This document shows positions 7,199 through 13,060 of a DNA stretch of 14,620 nt, in pieces. The notes under the pieces were generated by a model. The model worked only from the letters and a program-made list of their open reading frames with translations, was not told the DNA's origin and made no database searches. This DNA comes from RGIG1840 sp964626795 (GTDB lineage Bacteria; Bacillota_I; Bacilli_A; RF39; UBA660). The first letter of the stretch is position 1. Each line of letters starts with the position of its first letter. The position numbers were made by a program, and so were the translations under genes. The stretch lies in the NCBI GenBank assembly GCA_964626795.1, contig CAZVIQ010000019.1:1-14620 (forward strand). Direction: 5' to 3'.

Positions 7199-8299
7199 AT
7201 GACAAAAGAAAATATAACAGCAACTTCACAAAGTACATTTAGTACACCAATGAGTGGAGAAGTAAAATCGTCGACTCAAAATAGTGGAGATACAGGAACA
7301 AGTTCAAGTTCAGAAACACCATCAAATAACAATACTAATCAAAATATAGAAAATGGAATTCCACAGCAAAATACTTCTGAAGGAGTAAGCGGTGGTGTGT
7401 CAGTACCTGGTTTTGTTAGTGAATCAATTTTTTATTCAGATTATAGTTATGCTGAAGTTTTAAATAGAGAAGTACTTATGGCTTCTCATGGTATTACTGA
7501 AGTAAGTGATAAAGTGTTTGAACCCGCTTTTAATCATGTCAGTGTATTTAGAACAATGAAAGCAGCTTTAAAAACTGCAGATGAAGAAATGTATAAATTA
7601 GCAAATAATATAACAGAATCTATGATGTTCTTTCTAAATGCTGCGGATGCATTTCAACAATTAGATAATACAACTTCAGGATTAGTTGATACTTTATTTT
7701 CATATGATATTCCACCTTATGATGGAGAAAGTGTACTTAATTCATATAAATCTTCAAGCAAAAAATCAAAAGATTCAGTTAATTCAGAAGACCTAACTGT
7801 ATCATCGAAATCAGGATCGTCAGAAGATAATTCAGAATTAGATGAATCAAAAAATCAATCATCTAAATGGGGTAAGCCAGCATCTGAAGAAGATTCTTCT
7901 TTAGATGAAAGTTTTGTTTCAAGTTCTAAACAAGATTCCGTAGAAGTTACTTCAAAATCAGCGAAAGTTTCTGCAGAATCTGATACTGTTCAAGATAATG
8001 AAAATTATAATACTGTAGAAACAGAGAGTACAAATTCTATAGAAAATCACGAACAATCAACCTCTAATAATCAAAATATAGCATCTAGCGAAAATTTGTC
8101 AGTAGAAAATCCGGATTACATTGATGTTAATAATTTTACAAAAGAAAATTTAGGAGACTTAATTAGTAGTAAAAATTTAGAAGAACTATCTGAAATGTAT
8201 AATCTTAATACCGAAGATATTAAAGATTTAACTTTTGAAGAACTAATAGAATATATGTTAAAATTAAAAACTGATAATTTAGAGGTATCTAATGAATAG
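7199..8299 (+). CDS. Ser/Asn/Glu-rich T7SS-island protein with helical core
   Basis: Not recognised as a known family. It has 366 residues, no signal peptide and no membrane segment. Residues 1-70 are Ser/Thr/Asn/Gly-rich and probably disordered. Residues 75-165 look like two or three amphipathic helices, ending in F152-Q-Q-L-D156, which fits an FxxxD pattern. Residues 175-305 are a long acidic, Ser-rich low-complexity stretch. Residues 307-366 form a separate helical tail. AAGGAG at 7187-7192 gives the start. It lies between the WXG100 genes and the LXG effector and overlaps the next gene by 8 nt. That is the usual place for LXG-associated targeting proteins, so a partner or co-secreted role is inferred. 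A surface-exposed structural protein is the alternative. Confidence 0.7.
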   Translation: MTKENITATSQSTFSTPMSGEVKSSTQNSGDTGTSSSSETPSNNNTNQNIENGIPQQNTSEGVSGGVSVPGFVSESIFYSDYSYAEVLNREVLMASHGITEVSDKVFEPAFNHVSVFRTMKAALKTADEEMYKLANNITESMMFFLNAADAFQQLDNTTSGLVDTLFSYDIPPYDGESVLNSYKSSSKKSKDSVNSEDLTVSSKSGSSEDNSELDESKNQSSKWGKPASEEDSSLDESFVSSSKQDSVEVTSKSAKVSAESDTVQDNENYNTVETESTNSIENHEQSTSNNQNIASSENLSVENPDYIDVNNFTKENLGDLISSKNLEELSEMYNLNTEDIKDLTFEELIEYMLKLKTDNLEVSNE

Positions 8300-8573
8300 A
8301 GAAGAGTTAAAGAATGAAGAAAAACGAATAAATGAAGACATGGAAATTGTTGATCGAATTAATAAACAATTTAAAGAAGTGTTAGAGGAATATGTTAAAT
8401 GTTTTCAAGGAAATGTAGTTGTTGAATTTGTAAATAATACAAAAAAAGAACTTTCTAATATATATGAAAGTGCTTCTAAAGAGATGAATAAGCAACTCTT
8501 TGATATAAAAGATCAATTAAATAACATTGAAGATGATGGAGAACAAAAAGAGGAGGTGCAAGATATAATATGA
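8292..8573 (+). CDS. Small helical protein, candidate LXG partner/chaperone
   Basis: A 93-residue, charged, almost wholly helical protein with coiled-coil character (about residues 1-36 and 44-80). Its start overlaps the upstream gene by 8 nt, with GAGG at 8282-8285, and its TGA overlaps the ATG of the LXG gene. It is therefore locked into translation with both. It contains F70-D-I-K-D74, an FxxxD pattern of the kind described for small partners that target LXG toxins to the secretion machine. It has no WXG motif. Size, helical build and position immediately upstream of an LXG gene suggest an LXG-associated protein. This is inference from context; the family cannot be assigned by eye. Confidence 0.7.
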   Translation: MNREELKNEEKRINEDMEIVDRINKQFKEVLEEYVKCFQGNVVVEFVNNTKKELSNIYESASKEMNKQLFDIKDQLNNIEDDGEQKEEVQDII

Positions 8574-9919
8574 GAGTTACTATAGGTGATATTTATAATT
8601 TCGCAACTACTACAAAATTAGGATTAGCTTCAAGATTAGAAAAATTAAATACTTTACAAATTCAAGTTAGAAATTTTGCTGATGATAATACTTTAAAAGG
8701 TTACTTTTATAATAAATTTAGGAATTATTATATAAATACATATATACCTTTAGTAGAAGAAGTAATAAAACATTATGAAAATTTAGTACCTTTAGCTATT
8801 CAGATTGAAAGAGATTTAATGGCTTCTCTAGGTAAATATACCGGATTAGATACAGAAAACAGAGCTACATTGAGATCGAAAATAAGTAGTTTGAAATTGA
8901 GTATTAGAAGTTTAGAAAGTAGAAAAGTTCCTAATTACGGTTTAATTCATTCTTATTATACCAAAATGGCTGAAATGGAAAAGGAATTAGAACAGATTAA
9001 TATAATGGAACGAACAAATAATGAATTAGTGTCTAAAGTTAATGATGTTTCTAGTGCTGTGAAAAGTTTGACTAATAGAATGAGTGATTTAAAATCATGG
9101 CCTTTTAATAAATTAGATTTTTCAAATTCGTCGAGTTTATTAGACACTGCTACTTTCATGAATCAATTTGGAAATGATGGGGAAAAACCAATATTACTTT
9201 CAGATAATACTAAACTAGATGACTATTTTGCAAACAGTGAAAATTGGAAAAATATGACTGGAGAAAAATATTGGGCAGAAATAGATTATTATGTAAGTGC
9301 TACTACTGGAATAGATATAGCAAACATTAAATCAAAAAATCTTACTAATGAAGAAAAAGCCAAAGTTTTTGCAGCATATGCGGATGCTTCAGTTGTTGTA
9401 TCAAGAAAATATGGATTTATTCAACCTTATGCAAGAGATGGAGAGTGGGCAGAAATAGGTGAAAGAACTGATTGTAGTGGTTTTACTGCATATGTTGCTG
9501 GAACACTTGTTGGTATAGATTATTTTAAAGATAAAAATAATAATACTTCTACTTCTGGTTTAGAAAGTGCATTTAAAAATAAAGAAGGAGTTATTCCTTA
9601 TCCTTTGCCTGATGGCTATGAAGGAGTAATACCGGAAGGAAGTCTTATATTAAGAAGAAATCCTGTTACTGGTAAAGGGCATGTTGGTACAATACAGAAA
9701 GTAGTTTACGATGAATATATGGCAGATGAAGCAGACAGATATGTCCCTCAGACACTTTATGTAGTAGAATCATATGGAGAGTCAAAGGGAGTAATTAAAG
9801 AACAATACTCTGCAAATGCTGAATCTGGTCAAAAAGGATCTTGGAATATTAATTCTGATCATAAAGGATGGATAATTCCTCCAAGTGTTTATATGGCTGA
9901 TAGTTCTGAACAAGGATAA
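8570..9919 (+). CDS. LXG-domain effector with C-terminal NlpC/P60 domain
   Basis: Likely main cargo of the island, 449 residues. The N-terminal helical region (about 1-210) resembles LXG domains: L42-K43-G44 sits in the sequence FADDNTLKGYFYNKF, followed by long helices. After a linker, residues 235-449 hold a cysteine-peptidase domain of NlpC/P60 type. The catalytic Cys is C302 in TDCSGF, the His is H371 in GKGHVG, and E400 in VVESYG is the likely third residue. Such domains cleave peptide bonds in peptidoglycan. AGGAGGTG at 8551-8558 precedes the ATG with a rather long gap of about 12 nt, and the ATGA overlap with the upstream stop adds coupling. It could be an antibacterial toxin or a remodelling enzyme for the producer's own wall. 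No immunity gene is evident next to it. Confidence 0.85.
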   Translation: MRVTIGDIYNFATTTKLGLASRLEKLNTLQIQVRNFADDNTLKGYFYNKFRNYYINTYIPLVEEVIKHYENLVPLAIQIERDLMASLGKYTGLDTENRATLRSKISSLKLSIRSLESRKVPNYGLIHSYYTKMAEMEKELEQINIMERTNNELVSKVNDVSSAVKSLTNRMSDLKSWPFNKLDFSNSSSLLDTATFMNQFGNDGEKPILLSDNTKLDDYFANSENWKNMTGEKYWAEIDYYVSATTGIDIANIKSKNLTNEEKAKVFAAYADASVVVSRKYGFIQPYARDGEWAEIGERTDCSGFTAYVAGTLVGIDYFKDKNNNTSTSGLESAFKNKEGVIPYPLPDGYEGVIPEGSLILRRNPVTGKGHVGTIQKVVYDEYMADEADRYVPQTLYVVESYGESKGVIKEQYSANAESGQKGSWNINSDHKGWIIPPSVYMADSSEQG

Positions 9920-9924
9920 AATAA

Positions 9925-9950
9925 AAAGACTCATTTGAGTCTTTATTCTT
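9925..9950. terminator. Bidirectional terminator between LXG gene and ferredoxin
   Basis: AAAGACTC (9925-9932) pairs with GAGTCTTT (9937-9944) around an ATTT loop. The + strand continues T-rich (ATTCTTCTTC). The minus strand continues TTTATTTTAT, so the hairpin can end transcription from both convergent genes. The ferredoxin stop codon overlaps one arm. Confidence 0.85.
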
Positions 9951-10140
9951 CTTCTATTATTATTGCCTCTGTGGGACACATTTCTACACTTTCAAGTATT
10001 CTCATTTTATCATTTGGATCTAGTTCTTCTTTAATAACTTTACTTAGACCATCATCATCGAAAGTGAAGTAATCTGGATTTTGTCCTACACACATTCCAC
10101 ATCCTATACATTTTTCTTTAATAACTTTAACTTTTTCCAT
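9943..10140 (-). CDS. Small [4Fe-4S] ferredoxin
   Basis: A 65-residue cytoplasmic electron carrier with one iron-sulfur cluster. Ligands are C11, C14 and C17 in CIGCGMC plus C55 in CP, the arrangement of single-cluster bacterial ferredoxins such as Bacillus Fer. The second cluster motif of clostridial 2[4Fe-4S] ferredoxins is absent. The protein is acidic, as usual. AGGAGG (on the minus strand, 10146-10151) lies 5 nt before the ATG. It is convergent with the T7SS island and divergent from the next gene. It is more likely a housekeeping neighbour that marks the island's right edge than part of the secretion system. The redox partner cannot be told from here. Confidence 0.92.
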   Translation of the reverse strand: MEKVKVIKEKCIGCGMCVGQNPDYFTFDDDGLSKVIKEELDPNDKMRILESVEMCPTEAIIIEEE

Positions 10141-10156
10141 AAATACCTCCTTTAAA

Positions 10157-10165
10157 ATTATAGCA
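10157..10165 (-). promoter_or_regulatory. Extended -10 promoter for the ferredoxin gene
   Basis: Read on the minus strand this is TGCTATAAT, an extended -10 box, 16 nt before the start codon. There is no good -35 at the right spacing. It would place the transcription start near 10150, within the Shine-Dalgarno region. An alternative is TTTACA (10194-10199) with TATTTT (10171-10176), 17 bp apart on the minus strand, giving a longer leader. Confidence 0.45.
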
Positions 10166-10203
10166 CGTATAAAATAAAATTAGTACCAAAAATTGTAAAA
10201 ATA

Positions 10204-10212
10204 TGTTATTAT
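10204..10212 (+). promoter_or_regulatory. Extended -10 promoter for the tail-anchored gene
   Basis: TGTTATTAT fits an extended -10 box and ends 16 nt before the ATG at 10229. No clear -35 is seen. It lies in the same 88-nt gap as the divergent ferredoxin promoter. Confidence 0.4.
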
Positions 10213-10228
10213 ATAGTTGGTGAATGAT

Positions 10229-11056
10229 ATGAATTCCAGAATGGAAAGATATTCAGATTTAAACTCTAATAGTAAAACTGATTCAAGAGTTCAAAAAAAT
10301 CAGATTCTTTACGATGAGATTAATAGTCAGACATTATCCAGGATTAATTCAAATGATAACTTTAAAGTTATTGAGGAAGTATCAAAGGACATAGACATTC
10401 AAAAAATAAAAAAATATATTAGTTCTCTATCTGAAGAAGGTAAAGAAAGAAAAAGACTTGTTGTAAATTCTAAAATTACAGAAACTCCGGTTGAAGAAGC
10501 AGAAGAACCTCGTGTATATGATATTAATTCAATTATTGAAGATGCAAAAGCTAAAAAAGAAAGCTCTTATGAAGAAGATAAATATAAAAAGCTTCATAAT
10601 ACACAGTATGATATTTTAAAAAAATTGGAAGTATTTGATAAAGAAACAGAAAAAATAGAAACTGAATTTAATACAAATGAAAGAACACTGATTGATTTAA
10701 TAAATACTATTTCAGTTAAAAAATCAGAAAATGATTTACTTAGTGAACTAACTGGAGGAAGTGACAATACTGTTGTTACTGATCCTATTAAAGAAGAAAT
10801 TGAAAAGGAAGAAGTTCAAATAACCGAAGTAAAGCCTAGTGGTGCTGATACTGCAAATTTAAGTAATATTGATAAATCGTTTTATACAAATTCAATGAAT
10901 TTTTCTAAAGAAGATTTTGAAGGAATAAACGAACTTGAAAAAGAAGTTACTAAAAGTAGTTTTGTTACAAAGTTCTTTATATTCTTACTTATACTACTTG
11001 TTATAGGAACAATCTTTGTAATACTTAATTATGTACTTAATTTAGGACTATTTTAG
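10229..11056 (+). CDS. Tail-anchored membrane protein of unknown function
   Basis: Not recognised. It is a 275-residue protein with a highly charged, Lys/Glu/Ser-rich cytoplasmic part that is probably a mix of coiled coil (about 110-165) and disorder. One hydrophobic segment lies at the very end (about 248-271), so it should be anchored by its C-terminus with the bulk inside the cell. The ATG at 10229 is preferred over TTG or GTG codons 9-12 nt upstream because GGTGA at 10219-10223 lies 5 nt before it. An intrinsic terminator follows whose loop contains the stop codon. Such architecture occurs in cell-envelope and division scaffolds, but nothing here is specific. A link with the T7SS is not supported, since the ferredoxin gene and two promoters intervene. 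Confidence 0.75.
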   Translation: MNSRMERYSDLNSNSKTDSRVQKNQILYDEINSQTLSRINSNDNFKVIEEVSKDIDIQKIKKYISSLSEEGKERKRLVVNSKITETPVEEAEEPRVYDINSIIEDAKAKKESSYEEDKYKKLHNTQYDILKKLEVFDKETEKIETEFNTNERTLIDLINTISVKKSENDLLSELTGGSDNTVVTDPIKEEIEKEEVQITEVKPSGADTANLSNIDKSFYTNSMNFSKEDFEGINELEKEVTKSSFVTKFFIFLLILLVIGTIFVILNYVLNLGLF

Positions 11057-11075
11057 AATAGTTCTTTTATTTTTA
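11044..11075 (+). terminator. Intrinsic terminator of the tail-anchored gene
   Basis: AGGACTATT (11044-11052) pairs with AATAGTTCT (11057-11065), 9 bp with one G-U pair, around a TTAG loop that holds the stop codon. A T-rich tail (TTTATTTTTAT) follows. Confidence 0.8.
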
Positions 11076-11077
11076 TC

Positions 11078-11083
11078 TATAAT
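11078..11083 (+). promoter_or_regulatory. Possible -10 box of yunB
   Basis: TATAAT lies 10 nt before the yunB ATG, just after the upstream terminator. No -35 consensus is found 17 bp upstream. If used, the message would start about 4 nt before the ATG and be nearly leaderless; there is no Shine-Dalgarno. A sporulation sigma factor promoter is an alternative that cannot be judged by eye. Confidence 0.35.
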
Positions 11084-11093
11084 TTAATAGATA

Positions 11094-11846
11094 ATGAAGA
11101 AAAGAATAAAATTAAAATCAAATACTTATTTTTATCTTAAAGAAAGAGATAAAGCAATACTTATAATAATGCTTGTTATTTCTTTAACATTTTATTTTAG
11201 TTTTGTTTTTAATAAAAAAAGTAAAGCAATGGTACTTGAAATTGCTAAAAATGAATCAACACTTTTAACTACCTTTGTAATAAATGCAGCAGTTGAAAAA
11301 AGTACTAATCTATTTGAAAGTACAAATGATTTTGTAATAGAATCAAAAGATAAAGAAGGAAAAATAATAAGTGTAGATTTTAATACAATAAATGTTAATA
11401 AAACTCTTACTATAATTAATAAGAATATTTTAGAAAATTTAAAAAAAATTGAAAAAGGAAATTTTAATTCTCTTGACGTAGAGCCTGGTTTTAATTATAT
11501 AAAGCATAATGGAAATATTATTTACCAAATTCCTTTTGGACTAATATCAAATAATATTTTTATAAATTCACTTGGTCCTAAAATACCTCTTAAAATGAAT
11601 CCTGTTGGGAGAATAACAAGTCAAATTAAAACAAGTGTAGAACATTATGGAATAAATAATGTACTTTTTAAGATGTTTATAGAAGTGGAAGTAAGTGAAC
11701 TTATTATTTTACCGTTTATATCTGAAACTGTAAGTATTTCTACTAACATTCCTATTGTAATAAAAATAATAGAAGGTTCAATTCCGAGTGTTTATGGTGG
11801 TTTATTAACAAGCACTTCATCTTTAAATACTTTAAATGTTAAATAA
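11094..11846 (+). CDS. yunB: YunB-like sporulation protein
   Basis: In Bacillus, YunB is made in the mother cell under SigE and is needed for normal spore formation. Here 250 residues match the usual length of about 250. A basic N-terminus is followed by one membrane segment (about 20-39) and an extracytoplasmic domain. The C-terminal part shows the family's most recognisable stretches: SLGPKIPLKMNPVG, SVEHYGINNVLFKMFIEVEV and IPIVIKIIEGSIP. No Shine-Dalgarno precedes the ATG, and the start is set by the membrane segment and length. YutD follows at once, as these genes also lie near each other in Bacillus. Presence of yunB suggests a spore-forming lineage, or a relic of one. Confidence 0.82.
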   Translation: MKKRIKLKSNTYFYLKERDKAILIIMLVISLTFYFSFVFNKKSKAMVLEIAKNESTLLTTFVINAAVEKSTNLFESTNDFVIESKDKEGKIISVDFNTINVNKTLTIINKNILENLKKIEKGNFNSLDVEPGFNYIKHNGNIIYQIPFGLISNNIFINSLGPKIPLKMNPVGRITSQIKTSVEHYGINNVLFKMFIEVEVSELIILPFISETVSISTNIPIVIKIIEGSIPSVYGGLLTSTSSLNTLNVK

Positions 11847-11850
11847 AGTA

Positions 11851-11859
11851 TGATATTAT
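11851..11859 (+). promoter_or_regulatory. Possible extended -10 box of yutD
   Basis: TGATATTAT fits an extended -10 box and ends 17 nt before the proposed GTG start at 11877. Its presence inside the longer reading frame that begins at 11850 supports the later start. Confidence 0.3.
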
Positions 11860-11876
11860 TATTATTGGTGAGAATA

Positions 11877-12152
11877 GTGATAGAGGCATTAAATAATAAA
11901 TATAAAATTGTTGAAGATTTTAGAGAAGCTTTTCAAAAAAATGAGTTTCTTGAAAAAGTTACAGATTATTTTACTGAGTATGATTATATAGTTGGAGACT
12001 ATGCTTATGGGAAATTAAGACTAAAAGGATTTAATAATAAAAACAACAAGATTTTTAATAAGATAAATGATTATAGTACAGTTGAAAAATATATAAAAAC
12101 TAATTGTGCTTATGGTTGTAGATATTTTATATTACAAAAAATAAACGATTGA
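11877..12152 (+). CDS. yutD: YutD-like protein (DUF1027)
   Basis: A small conserved cytoplasmic protein of the YutD family, widespread in Bacilli and of unclear function. Recognisable blocks are DYIVGDYAYGKLRLKGF and, at the end, TNCAYGCRYFILQKI, close to the Bacillus counterparts. The GTG at 11877 is preferred (91 residues). GGTGA at 11867-11871 lies 5 nt before it, and the residues between the first ATG (11850) and this codon are an atypical hydrophobic run (MILLLLVRI). The ATG at 11850 would give 100 residues and has no ribosome site. It ends TGA with TAG directly after. It follows yunB by 30 nt. Confidence 0.85.
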   Translation: MIEALNNKYKIVEDFREAFQKNEFLEKVTDYFTEYDYIVGDYAYGKLRLKGFNNKNNKIFNKINDYSTVEKYIKTNCAYGCRYFILQKIND

Positions 12153-12164
12153 TAGATTTTTTCT
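12136..12164 (+). terminator. Weak terminator after yutD
   Basis: AAAAAAT (12136-12142) can pair with ATTTTTT (12156-12162) across 13 nt, with more T-rich sequence behind. The stem is all A-T, so it is weak. The stop codon lies inside the loop. Confidence 0.3.
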
Positions 12165-12182
12165 TTTGTGATAAACTAAATA

Positions 12183-12188
12183 TATAAA
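12183..12188 (+). promoter_or_regulatory. Possible -10 box of the DUF1292-like gene
   Basis: TATAAA lies 16 nt before the ATG at 12205, with AGGAAGGGA between them. No convincing -35 is seen. The spacing follows the pattern of neighbouring genes. Confidence 0.3.
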
Positions 12189-12204
12189 GATAGGAAGGGA
12201 TAAT

Positions 12205-12468
12205 ATGAAAAAGATTACAATTCAAAATATGGATGGAACCATGGAGGAAGTGGATTTAATCAATTCATTTGGACTTAATAATATAAATAAGAATTTTATG
12301 ATTCTTTCTAAAGGAGAAACCAGTGAAGACGGTTCTCTATCAAAAATATATATATCAGAAGTAATAGAAGAGGCACCAGGAGTATATAAACTTGTTGGAA
12401 TAGAAGATGAAAATATCTGGAATGAAGTAAAAAATGCAATGAAAGAAATAGTTAATGGAGGAGAATAG
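12205..12468 (+). CDS. Small acidic protein, possibly DUF1292/YrzB-like
   Basis: An 87-residue acidic protein. A beta-rich first half (KKITIQNMDGTMEEVDLINSFGLN) leads to a segment reading out as an expression of current state (MILSKGETSEDGSLSKIYISEV). It closes with YKLVGIEDENIWNEVKNAMKEIV. The last part resembles the acidic ending with a conserved Trp typical of DUF1292 proteins, which are small Bacilli proteins of unknown role. The match is by pattern only. A good Shine-Dalgarno (AGGAAGGGA) precedes the ATG. It ends 2 nt before the next gene, whose GGAGGAG lies within its final codons, so the two are translated together. Confidence 0.65.
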   Translation: MKKITIQNMDGTMEEVDLINSFGLNNINKNFMILSKGETSEDGSLSKIYISEVIEEAPGVYKLVGIEDENIWNEVKNAMKEIVNGGE

Positions 12469-12470
12469 TA

Positions 12471-13010
12471 ATGACAACAGGAAATGTAGTTTATAAAGAT
12501 TTAGTTGGTATGTTTAAAAGAGAAAACTATAAGGTTTCATTTGTACCAGCAGCAAAGTTAGATAATTTAAGGTTTCAAGGAATAGAAGCACCTGCTTTAA
12601 GCCCAGTCAATGAAGTTCCTAATATGGGGGTTAATTCTGGACAAACAGTTGAAGAGATTCCGCCATATGTGCAGCCAACAAATGTAGTAGAACCTACACC
12701 ACAAATTGCACCAGAATCACAGCTTAATTTGAGTCAAAGCACACCTTTATATGGTCAACCTGAAATGAAAGTGCCTATGGAAGAAACTCCAGCTGAGGCT
12801 AATATGGGAACAATCCTACCTCCCAATTTAGAACATATAACTAAAGTTGAAAGAGAACTTGCGATATTAAAAACTATAATTGATAGAGCAACACAGCAAT
12901 TAACAGATATTATGAATAAAATGGATGCACTTCAGCAAGAACTACAATATTCTCTTCAACAAGGTGTACCAGTTATAGACAATAATCAAACAACTAGTAT
13001 GAAAATGTAA
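12471..13010 (+). CDS. Pro/Gln-rich protein with C-terminal coiled coil
   Basis: Not recognised. It has 179 residues in three parts. A short possible globular start spans about 1-40. A Pro/Glu/Gln-rich low-complexity linker spans about 40-120. A helical region at about 121-165 shows heptad-like spacing of hydrophobic residues (ITKVERELAILKTIID, then LTDIMNKMDALQQELQ). No signal peptide or membrane segment is present. GGAGGAG at 12457-12463 sets the ATG, and the gene is coupled to the acidic protein upstream. A strong terminator begins inside its last codons. The design suggests an oligomeric cytoplasmic scaffold or adaptor, perhaps acting with its upstream partner. Confidence 0.7.
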   Translation: MTTGNVVYKDLVGMFKRENYKVSFVPAAKLDNLRFQGIEAPALSPVNEVPNMGVNSGQTVEEIPPYVQPTNVVEPTPQIAPESQLNLSQSTPLYGQPEMKVPMEETPAEANMGTILPPNLEHITKVERELAILKTIIDRATQQLTDIMNKMDALQQELQYSLQQGVPVIDNNQTTSMKM

Positions 13011-13036
13011 ATTAATCATTTTTAACTAGTTTTTTT
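12992..13036 (+). terminator. Strong intrinsic terminator
   Basis: Two stacked stems: AACTAGT (12992-12998) with ACTAGTT (13025-13031), and GAAAATG (13001-13007) with CATTTTT (13017-13023). A small internal loop separates them. The 9-nt loop begins with the stop codon of the upstream gene. A T run follows. Confidence 0.85.
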
Positions 13037-13040
13037 CATA

Positions 13041-13046
13041 TATATT
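13041..13046 (+). promoter_or_regulatory. Possible -10 box of the yutH-like gene
   Basis: TATATT ends 14 nt before the ATG at 13061, with GAGAGGA between. The -35 region is only a T-rich stretch. Weak evidence, offered because the spacing repeats elsewhere in the window. Confidence 0.25.
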
Positions 13047-13060
13047 TCTGAGAGGAAAAT

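Noticed and set aside
9943..10140. The ferredoxin as immunity protein for the LXG effector.
   Set aside because: It is on the opposite strand, has intact cluster ligands and fits a normal ferredoxin. A cytoplasmic electron carrier would not protect peptidoglycan.
10217..10228. TTG at 10217 as the start of the tail-anchored protein.
   Set aside because: GGTGA at 10219-10223 is spaced for the ATG at 10229 and would lie inside the longer frame.
11850..11876. ATG at 11850 as the yutD start.
   Set aside because: No ribosome site precedes it, and the extra residues are an atypical Leu/Ile run. GGTGA is well placed for the GTG at 11877.
8571..12152. Possible Mycoplasma-type code (TGA read as Trp), since the TGA stops at 8571 and 12150 are soon followed by TAG in frame.
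   Set aside because: Trp is TGG in all genes, including the conserved WXG tryptophan, and reading through adds only a few residues. The ATGA overlap at 8570 is a normal coupling arrangement.
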